Source: Bacteroidota bacterium (lineage in GTDB: Bacteria; Bacteroidota; Bacteroidia; Bacteroidales; VadinHA17). From it: a stretch of 5,181 nt of DNA. Location: NCBI GenBank assembly GCA_022711195.1, contig JAKLFN010000159.1:1-5181 (forward strand). The letters run 5' to 3'. Under the pieces are notes generated by a model. It did no database searches. It was given only the letters and a program-made list of their open reading frames with translations, and was not told the origin of the DNA. Shown here piece after piece: positions 1-5,181 of the stretch. The translations under genes were made by a program, and so were the position numbers. Numbering within the stretch: the stretch's first letter is position 1; the number at the start of each line of letters is the position of its first letter.

Positions 1-1
1 G

Positions 2-820
2 AGGGTGTACCTTCATCATCTTGCCTGGGAAACCGACAGGGAAGGATTCAGGAACAGGATGAGACAATACCTTGAGATCGCCGACAGGAATGGCATAAAG
101 ACGATTTTTGTTTTCTTTGATGATTGCTGGAATCCGACGTACAGTGCAGGCAAACAGCCTGAACCAAAACCGGGGATCCACAATTCAGGCTGGGTAAGAG
201 ATCCCGGCGACCTTCTCTATTCAAATCCGGAAGTCATATCTCTGCTCGAAGAATATGTAAAGGATATTCTGACAACATTCCGCGATGACAAAAGGATACT
301 GCTCTGGGATCTCTATAATGAGCCCGGGAACTCCGACTATGGAAACAGGTCGATGCCTCTTCTGCAAAAAGTTTTTCTCTGGGGCAGGGAGGTCAATCCT
401 TCGCAACCTCTCTCGTCAGGAGTATGGCGTTACGACCTCAGTGACCTCAGCAAGTTCCAGCTTAGCAATTCCGACGTTATCACATACCATAACTATTCAA
501 ATCCTGAGAGTCACCTGGTTATGATCGACTCGCTGAGAAAATACCACAGGCCGCTCATCTGTACCGAGTATATGGCAAGGAAACATAACAGCCTTTTCAC
601 CAATATTATGCCACTGCTGAAAGAGCAGAATATAGGAGCCATAAACTGGGGATTGGTTGCAGGAAAGACTAATACGATTTATGCATGGGATACTCCGGTA
701 CCCGATGGCTCAGAACCGGAGCTCTGGTTCCATGATATCTTCAGAAAGGACGGAACAGCCTACCGTGGTGATGAACTGCAGATGATCCTCGATCTGACCG
801 GAACCAACAAGGCATTATAG
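2..820 (+). CDS. Clan GH-A glycoside hydrolase (cellulase/GH5-like), C-terminal part, 5' truncated
   Basis: Hydrolyses glycosidic bonds by a retaining mechanism; the substrate cannot be read from the sequence. Relatives are often annotated as cellulase-family hydrolase or 1,4-beta-xylanase. Residues are numbered from the GTG at base 5. The TIM-barrel fold shows in LHHLAW (3-8), IKTIFVFFDDCWNP (31-44), the acid/base motif LYNEP (Glu106), a YHNY strand (161-164), the nucleophile motif CTEY (Glu188) and INWG (213-216), whose Trp probably stacks on sugar. The end, FHDIFRKDGTAY followed by a short helix, is the usual C-terminus of this type, so the 3' end is complete. GTG at base 5 is probably not the true start: the frame is open to base 2 and LHHLAW is an internal barrel strand. 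Roughly 100-150 residues, including any signal peptide, should lie upstream (family-based estimate). It converges on the oxidoreductase gene. The clan is confident; the exact family and substrate are not. Confidence 0.88.
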   Translation, partial: RVYLHHLAWETDREGFRNRMRQYLEIADRNGIKTIFVFFDDCWNPTYSAGKQPEPKPGIHNSGWVRDPGDLLYSNPEVISLLEEYVKDILTTFRDDKRILLWDLYNEPGNSDYGNRSMPLLQKVFLWGREVNPSQPLSSGVWRYDLSDLSKFQLSNSDVITYHNYSNPESHLVMIDSLRKYHRPLICTEYMARKHNSLFTNIMPLLKEQNIGAINWGLVAGKTNTIYAWDTPVPDGSEPELWFHDIFRKDGTAYRGDELQMILDLTGTNKAL

Positions 821-830
821 CACATCAGCG

Positions 831-892
831 AAAATCTGCGTGATCAGCGGGAAGATGATTTTTCGCAGATTTCGCAGATCAACGCAGATTAT
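831..892. repeat. Palindromic intergenic repeat built from CGCAGAT units
   Basis: The only content of the 82-bp gap between two convergent genes. CGCAGAT occurs at 864-870, 873-879 and 883-889, spaced 9 and 10 bp. The left arm (833-849) is close to the reverse complement of the right arm (873-890): 833-840 pairs 8/8 with 883-890, 841-845 pairs 5/5 with 877-881 with A882 bulged, and 847-849 pairs with 873-875. The result is a stem of about 16 bp with a 23-base loop that contains the third CGCAGAT. From memory, very similar CGCAGAT/ATCTGCG elements are scattered between genes in many Bacteroidota genomes. It could act as a bidirectional terminator or mRNA 3'-end stabiliser for the two converging genes, but neither side has a proper T-tract, so terminator function is only inferred. 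Confidence 0.75.
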
Positions 893-902
893 TGAAGGAT
901 TA

Positions 903-2084
903 TCAGATTAAAGTTACAGGTACTTCTGCTCCTTTTCTTTCTGCCGAAAGATAACCGGCATAAATTGTTGAAATAACATCAGCTGCAAGCCGGCTGCCGC
1001 TTTCTATAGGTTCGTTAAAGGCAACAGATCTGTAGAAAGCCTCCATCTCATGCTGGTAACCGGTGAACCAGCTTTCATCGGGCGACACAGACGACCAACC
1101 TTCTTTTGTTTCGGTTTTTTCGACAATGTAGATGTCGTTATAGTATTTCGCATGCGGGGTATAGGTCTGCATAGCATTGTTAGGGCTTATGTTGCAGATT
1201 GTGCGGTGGTTGCTTGTATTCACCTCTATCCAGTTGTGCACGCCTCCCAATACCAGATCGCTGGCGAAAATATCGGCAATGGTCCCGTCTTCAAAGGTAA
1301 TATGCATCTGTGCGAAGTCCTCAATATCCCTGTAAGTTGTTCTCAGGTTGCCCTCATCGTGATAACCTTTCATTCGTGTTATTGCATGAGTGCGTGCAGA
1401 GATGGAAGCAGGTCTTATTGCGATTCCGTTACGGATCTTTCCTTCAGCCTGTTTTAAGTAGAGCGCTGCTGAAAGAGGATGACATCCTTTCCCTATCATT
1501 GACCCTCCGCCGGAGTATTTCCATTGTCCGTATGACAGGGAATGTGAACCGGAATGTGATTCTTCGCCATGCATCCAGAGAATCTGCGCGCCCGTTTTTT
1601 CGAGTATCTCTCTCTCCCTGATAATTGAAGGAGCATAAACCCAGTTTTCGGCATACAAAATCTTTCCGGCACTTTTCTTTTCAGCGTCGATCATACGACT
1701 GATGCTTTCGAGTGTATGCTGAAGTCCTTCTTCCCTCGAAAAAGTATCTCCGCTGAAAGTTTCGCTTCCGTCGCCGAAATACCCGGTAAAAGGTTTCTCT
1801 ACGATAACAAATTTGTTTTTGCCGAGGGCTTCTACAACTATTGGTTCATGTGTCGATGGTGGTGTGCAGACATGAATTACGTCGTTGTCGTCGATGAGCC
1901 CTGAAATATCGTTGTAGGCCTTAATATTCCGTGGTCCGGTGAACCCTGTTAATTTCTCTTTGGTGGGAGAGAAGGCTCCGGTAATATCGATTTTAACTGC
2001 GACAACCCGCCTTAGTGCCTCGTAATGGAATCTGGCTGCAAATCCTGAGCCGGCAAATGCAGCCCGGATAACTTTATCGGCCAT
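903..2084 (-). CDS. Gfo/Idh/MocA family NAD(P)-dependent oxidoreductase
   Basis: A 393-residue, probably cytoplasmic dehydrogenase of the family that oxidises or reduces sugars, inositols and their derivatives; the substrate is unknown. The N-terminal Rossmann domain starts right after the ATG with AFAGSGFAARFHYEAL (9-24), a GxGxxx nucleotide-binding turn. It continues through VIHVCTPPSTHEP (69-81) and the family hallmark VEKP (95-98). The C-terminal substrate domain carries GGGSMIGKGCHP (192-203). His202 fits the family's catalytic His, but the position usually held by Asp four residues earlier is Gly198, next to Lys199. A segment of about 20 residues after EKP (101-121, Gly/Ser/Thr/Phe-rich) looks like an insertion relative to compact family members. 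It begins 8 bp after the peptidase stop codon, so co-transcription is likely. There is no clear Shine-Dalgarno sequence (leader CAAGTAGT). The ATG is supported by its closeness to the first Rossmann strand. Confidence 0.92.
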   Translation of the reverse strand: MADKVIRAAFAGSGFAARFHYEALRRVVAVKIDITGAFSPTKEKLTGFTGPRNIKAYNDISGLIDDNDVIHVCTPPSTHEPIVVEALGKNKFVIVEKPFTGYFGDGSETFSGDTFSREEGLQHTLESISRMIDAEKKSAGKILYAENWVYAPSIIREREILEKTGAQILWMHGEESHSGSHSLSYGQWKYSGGGSMIGKGCHPLSAALYLKQAEGKIRNGIAIRPASISARTHAITRMKGYHDEGNLRTTYRDIEDFAQMHITFEDGTIADIFASDLVLGGVHNWIEVNTSNHRTICNISPNNAMQTYTPHAKYYNDIYIVEKTETKEGWSSVSPDESWFTGYQHEMEAFYRSVAFNEPIESGSRLAADVISTIYAGYLSAERKGAEVPVTLI

Positions 2085-2092
2085 ACTACTTG

Positions 2093-4207
2093 TTATTTAT
2101 CAAGTGATTTAAATCCCATATTCCACAGTGTAAAGCTGAAAATATCGGCATACTGTTCAATTGTTTTGCTTACCGGTGTACCGGCACCATGACCAGCTTT
2201 TGTCTCTATCCTTATAAGAACAGGATCAGTGCCGGCCTGTTTAGCCTGGAGGTGTGCGGCAAATTTAAATGAATGTGCAGGAACAACACGGTCGTCGTGG
2301 TCGGCGGTAGTTACAAGTGTCGCAGGGTAACTGACTCCTTCCTTTACATTTTGCACCGGCGAGTATTTCAGGATATAATTGAACATTTCAGGGCTCTCGT
2401 CGGCTGTTCCGTAGTCGTAAGCCCAGCCTGCGCCAGCGGTGAATTTATGGTAGCGAAGCATATCCATTACACCTACTGCCGGAAGGGCAACCTTCATCAG
2501 GTCGGGCCGCTGGGTCATAACTGCACCCACAAGAAGGCCTCCGTTCGATCCTCCGCGCAGTGCAAGGAATTCAGGCGAAGTGTATTTGTTTGCAATAAGG
2601 TATTCTGCGGCAGCAATAAAATCGTCAAATACATTCTGCTTGTTCATTTTGGTACCTGCCAGGTGCCATTTTTCGCCATATTCACCTCCACCCCTGATGT
2701 TGGGTACTGCATATATGCCTCCGTTTTCGAGCCACCAGGCGTTTGGAATGCCAAAACCGGGTGTTTGATTAACGCTGAATCCGCCGTATCCATACAGAAG
2801 AGTGGGATTCTTCCCGTTCATCGGCAGGTCTTTCTTATAGGTAATGATCATAGGTACCTTTGTGCCGTCTTTAGAAGTGTAGAATACCTGTTTCGAAACG
2901 TATTGCTCGCTGATGAAATCGACAGAAGGCTTTTTGTATATCTCATCTTTTCCGGTCGAAGGATCGAGCCTGTAGATTGTAGCAGGGGTAATATAGTTTG
3001 TGAAGGAATAATAGATCTCCTTGTATTCTTTTTTACCGCTGAAACCTCCGGCGCTGCCTATTCCAGGGAGGCTTACATCCCTGACAAGCTTTCCGGAATA
3101 ATCATACTGTTTGATCTTTGAGGTGGCGTCGATAAGATAGTGGGCGAAAATATATCCTGCACCGGTTGAGGGCTGCAGCACATTCTCTGTTTCAGGGATA
3201 AAGTCTTTCCAGTTCTCTGTTCCGGGATTTTCGGCGTCGGCAGTTACTATTTTCCAGTTCGGTGCATTCAGGTTAGTGACAATGAACAGTTTTGATCCTT
3301 CATTATCGAGAATGTATGTGTCGCTGTCGAAGTTTCCGACGACTACTTTAAAATCACCTGATTTTTTTGAAAGGTCTTTAAGATAAAGCTCATTTCCGGT
3401 TGTTGAAATGGAGGCTGATACGATCAGATACCTCTGGTCTTCAGTGAGAGAGGCGCCAACATATCTTCTTTTTATATCATTGCCGAAGATAACCTTGTCT
3501 TCCGATTGTTTTGTGCCTATCTTATGAAAGAAGAGCTTATGGTGGTCGGTCATGGCGGAGAGCTCGCTTCCATCGGGCTTCGCGTATGTTGAATAGTAGA
3601 ATCCCTCATTGTTCTGCCAGGCTATACCTGTGAACTTCAGGTCTTTAAGTGTGTCGCCGACGATTTCTTTTGTAATAGCATTCATAACGATAAGCTTTCT
3701 CCAGTCGGAGCCTCCCTCAGAAATGGTATAAGCCAGCATGCTGCCGTCTTTTGAAAATCCCATTTCGGCAAGTGAAGTAGTTCCGTCAGCAGAAAATGTG
3801 TTGGGATCGAGGAAAAGCTGTGGTTCTTCATTTTCTTTTTGCCTGTAATAGACATACTGATTCTGCAGGCCGTCATTTTTTGCAAAATAGATATAGTCGC
3901 CCTCCCTGAAAGGCATTCCGAATTTTTCATAGTTCCATATCTGGGTAAGCCTCTCTCTGACAGCTTCCCTGTATGGTATCTTTCCCAGGTATCCGAAAGT
4001 GAGCGTGTTCTGTTCTTTCACCCAGGCGGCTGTCTCATCCGACTTGTCATCTTCGAGCCACCGGTAAGGATCGGCAACGGGAGTTCCATGGATAGTATCA
4101 ACAACATCTCCTTTGTTCGTGACAGGATAAACTAATTTGTCGGCTGAGGGAGTTGTACATGAAACCATAAATGCAGTGATTAATAAGAGGTAAAGGAATT
4201 TTTTCAT
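2093..4207 (-). CDS. Prolyl oligopeptidase (family S9A), probable lipoprotein
   Basis: Serine peptidase that cleaves short peptides on the carboxyl side of proline. Its 704 residues are close to the usual length of about 710. Residues 1-17 form a lipoprotein-type signal (basic start, hydrophobic core, MVSC with Cys17), which suggests a membrane-anchored enzyme outside the cytoplasm. The S9A N-terminal signature HGTPVADPYRWLED is at 40-53. A beta-propeller follows to about residue 430, then the alpha/beta-hydrolase domain. The catalytic triad is Ser554 (GGSNGG), Asp638 (DHDDRVVP) and His673 (AGHGAG). Also present are the oxyanion Tyr474 in GYGGF, Asn555, Trp595 and Arg640, which match the pig enzyme's Tyr473, Asn555, Trp595 and Arg643. 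Every key residue is there, so the enzyme should be active. The ATG is fixed by the signal peptide; the leader is A/T-rich without a Shine-Dalgarno sequence. It lies between the SGNH gene (64 bp) and the oxidoreductase gene (8 bp), and a promoter candidate sits just upstream. Confidence 0.96.
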   Translation of the reverse strand: MKKFLYLLLITAFMVSCTTPSADKLVYPVTNKGDVVDTIHGTPVADPYRWLEDDKSDETAAWVKEQNTLTFGYLGKIPYREAVRERLTQIWNYEKFGMPFREGDYIYFAKNDGLQNQYVYYRQKENEEPQLFLDPNTFSADGTTSLAEMGFSKDGSMLAYTISEGGSDWRKLIVMNAITKEIVGDTLKDLKFTGIAWQNNEGFYYSTYAKPDGSELSAMTDHHKLFFHKIGTKQSEDKVIFGNDIKRRYVGASLTEDQRYLIVSASISTTGNELYLKDLSKKSGDFKVVVGNFDSDTYILDNEGSKLFIVTNLNAPNWKIVTADAENPGTENWKDFIPETENVLQPSTGAGYIFAHYLIDATSKIKQYDYSGKLVRDVSLPGIGSAGGFSGKKEYKEIYYSFTNYITPATIYRLDPSTGKDEIYKKPSVDFISEQYVSKQVFYTSKDGTKVPMIITYKKDLPMNGKNPTLLYGYGGFSVNQTPGFGIPNAWWLENGGIYAVPNIRGGGEYGEKWHLAGTKMNKQNVFDDFIAAAEYLIANKYTSPEFLALRGGSNGGLLVGAVMTQRPDLMKVALPAVGVMDMLRYHKFTAGAGWAYDYGTADESPEMFNYILKYSPVQNVKEGVSYPATLVTTADHDDRVVPAHSFKFAAHLQAKQAGTDPVLIRIETKAGHGAGTPVSKTIEQYADIFSFTLWNMGFKSLDK

Positions 4208-4246
4208 GATATTATTTGTTATTACAGGTTACAACAGCACAATTAT

Positions 4247-4275
4247 CAAAATTACGAAATTCTTAAAAAGATCAA
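4247..4275 (-). promoter_or_regulatory. Candidate Bacteroidota-type promoter for the prolyl oligopeptidase gene
   Basis: On the minus strand TTG (4275-4273) is followed after 18 bp by TAATTTTG (4254-4247). This matches the Bacteroidota sigma pattern of TTG near -33 and TAnnTTTG near -7. Transcription would begin around 4240 and give a leader of about 30 nt ahead of the ATG at 4207. The TTG overlaps the stop codon of the upstream SGNH gene, so the promoter fills the gap between the two genes. The match is by eye; A/T-rich DNA yields chance hits, but position and spacing are good. Confidence 0.5.
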
Positions 4276-4994
4276 TACTTCAGGTTTTCCTGGATGATAA
4301 GGGCGATCATTCTCTGGCCCCCGGCATTAAGATGTACCCCGTCGGTAGAAAGGTGGCTGAAAACAGGGTAAAGTATTTCGCAGGTATTTATGAAATTGAC
4401 AGATTCCTCTTTTGCAACAGCCTTAAGCTGATTGTTAAGAAGGGTGACGCGTTCCATTCCTCCTGCATACTTTTCACCGACAAGTTCATCAGGACCGAAA
4501 GGAGGTGGTGAGACAATATAAATCAACGGATTATCATTGTGTTTCCGGGCAATCTCCCTTATCCCCGTGATCAGTTTCCGCATGTTTCCCGCGACGACGG
4601 ACAGGGAATCTTTAAAGACTGATTTGCAGTCGTTCGTTCCTATCATCAATATTATCCTGTCGATCTTTCCAAGTTTTTCGTAGGCTTTTGCCATATGGAT
4701 GGCACTATTCGACAGAGTGTTCAGTGTGCTTCGGCCGAGATTGTTAAAGCCAATAGTATTACCTGATATCGAGATATTGAAGATAGTGTCATTCGGCCTG
4801 ATCTGCTTCAGCTGGTACACCCAGCCAAAGGGCAGTGCGCCATTGGAGTCGCCTATTGTGAGGATGTTCAATGATTTCTCAGTTTGTTTTGCGGATTTCC
4901 CTTTCTTTTCTGAGGGAAGGGAATAGCAGGATGCAGATAATAATACTGCTGCAATAATCAATATCAGATGCCGGTGGAGATAGTTTGCTTTCAT
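4272..4994 (-). CDS. Exported SGNH/GDSL-family hydrolase
   Basis: A 240-residue SGNH hydrolase. The family includes esterases, lipases and carbohydrate acetylesterases, and the substrate is not evident here. Residues 1-23 are a signal sequence: a short basic start, a hydrophobic stretch LILIIAAVLL and then SASC. Cys23 could be lipidated, but Ser at -3 is a poor lipobox, so plain secretion is equally possible. All four SGNH blocks are seen: GDSN with nucleophile Ser50 (49-51), ISGNT with Gly78, GTND with Asn121 (119-122), and DGVH with Asp218 and His221 near the C-terminus. Residues 24-41 are a Lys/Ser-rich linker. The length is normal for a single-domain member. The leader is pure A/T for 14 bp, and the palindromic 99-bp repeat begins 11 bp upstream, so any promoter must lie in or beyond the repeat. 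Nearby carbohydrate genes suggest a deacetylase role, which is inference only. Confidence 0.9.
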   Translation of the reverse strand: MKANYLHRHLILIIAAVLLSASCYSLPSEKKGKSAKQTEKSLNILTIGDSNGALPFGWVYQLKQIRPNDTIFNISISGNTIGFNNLGRSTLNTLSNSAIHMAKAYEKLGKIDRIILMIGTNDCKSVFKDSLSVVAGNMRKLITGIREIARKHNDNPLIYIVSPPPFGPDELVGEKYAGGMERVTLLNNQLKAVAKEESVNFINTCEILYPVFSHLSTDGVHLNAGGQRMIALIIQENLKY

Positions 4995-5005
4995 AATTTA
5001 TTTAT

Positions 5006-5104
5006 TTTAACCACGGAGTAACACGGTGTGACACGGAGCAGTTCACAGTTTCCTTGCAGTGTGACTCCGTGAAGAACTCCGTGCGACTCAGTGGTAAAGA
5101 AGGA
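5006..5104. repeat. 99-bp palindromic repeat, copy 1
   Basis: Copy 1 of a tandem repeat with a 99-bp period. Its 93-bp core (5006-5098) is an imperfect palindrome bounded by TTTAACCAC and GTGGTAAA, followed by a 6-bp spacer, GAAGGA. The left half has CACGGAG-like heptads at 5012, 5022 and 5032 (10-bp period). The right half has the reverse complement CTCCGTG-like heptads at 5065, 5077 and 5087. They can pair in nested order, 5012 with 5087 (6/7), 5022 with 5077 (6/7) and 5032 with 5065 (7/7), around a 26-base loop. A competing pairing of 5012-5024 with 5059-5071 matches 12 of 13. There is no coding potential. From memory, CACGGAG- and CACAGAG-type repeats are common between genes in environmental Bacteroidota. 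Confidence 0.85.
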
Positions 5105-5181
5105 TTTAACCACGGAGTAACACGGTGTGACACGGAGCAGTTCACAGTTTCCTTGCAGTGTGACTCCGTGAAGAACTCCGT
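5105..5181. repeat. 99-bp palindromic repeat, copy 2, cut by window end
   Basis: The 77 bases present are identical to 5006-5082 of copy 1, with no mismatch seen. The copy is cut before its right arm is complete. Identity between the copies, against imperfect complementarity of the arms within a copy, suggests that the tandem duplication is recent relative to the palindrome. More copies may follow outside the window. If the window end is also a contig end, the repeat may have stopped the assembly. Confidence 0.85.

Noticed and set aside
5..7. GTG as a true start for the glycoside hydrolase
   Set aside because: It opens directly into an internal barrel strand (LHHLAW) and the frame stays open to the window edge, so it is an artefact of truncation.
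831..892. Classic rho-independent terminator
   Set aside because: The stem has a 23-base loop, a bulge and no T-tract on either side. It is better described as a palindromic repeat, with termination left as a possibility.
1050..1621. Two overlapping plus-strand open frames (135 and 103 codons)
   Set aside because: Antisense to the intact oxidoreductase gene, with no domain, signal or plausible leader.
2273..3121. Long open frame (282 codons) on the plus strand
   Set aside because: Lies antisense inside the prolyl oligopeptidase gene, which is intact with all catalytic residues. Its translation is Cys/Val/Arg-rich with no recognisable domain, as expected for a shadow frame.
4206..4511. Plus-strand open frame of 101 codons
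   Set aside because: Antisense to the SGNH hydrolase C-terminal region, which contains the DGVH motif; no recognisable protein features.
5006..5181. CRISPR array
   Set aside because: The 99-bp period is one continuous palindromic unit with only a 6-bp spacer; there are no distinct 30-40 bp spacers and no cas genes.
821..5181. tRNA, rRNA, riboswitch, insertion sequence or phage gene
   Set aside because: I found no cloverleaf, conserved aptamer pattern or transposase/integrase coding. The intergenic spaces are too short or are taken up by the repeats.

Overview
The window looks like a piece of a Bacteroidota chromosome, most plausibly a free-living or environmental polysaccharide degrader of the Bacteroidia. 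The signs are a probable lipoprotein peptidase, A/T-rich leaders without Shine-Dalgarno sequences, a match to the Bacteroidota promoter pattern TTG-N18-TAnnTTTG upstream of the peptidase gene, and short palindromic intergenic repeats of a kind I remember from this phylum. The assignment rests on gene style and family recognition, not on a marker gene.

Layout: (1) Bases 2-820, plus strand, hold the C-terminal part of a clan GH-A glycoside hydrolase whose 5' end is outside the window. (2) Bases 821-902 separate convergent genes and hold a compact imperfect palindrome built from CGCAGAT units. (3) Bases 903-4994, minus strand, hold three consecutive genes. In transcription order these are an exported SGNH/GDSL hydrolase (4994-4272), a prolyl oligopeptidase with a lipoprotein-type signal (4207-2093), and a Gfo/Idh/MocA oxidoreductase (2084-903). 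The gaps are 64 and 8 bp. The 64-bp gap carries a good promoter candidate, so the peptidase and oxidoreductase can form their own transcription unit, with or without read-through from the SGNH gene. (4) Bases 5006-5181 are a tandem 99-bp repeat with strong internal dyad symmetry. It starts 11 bp upstream of the SGNH start codon and is cut by the window end.

How the genes may work together is inference. A glycoside hydrolase, an SGNH hydrolase (often a carbohydrate esterase) and a sugar-type oxidoreductase would fit breakdown of a decorated glycan. The peptidase would act in the envelope on proline-containing oligopeptides. No SusC/SusD pair, regulator or transporter is visible, so this cannot be called a polysaccharide utilization locus.

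I see no new defence, mobile or RNA system here. The coding part is ordinary. The least explained material is the two palindromic repeat families, which share the same roughly helical-turn-phased design.
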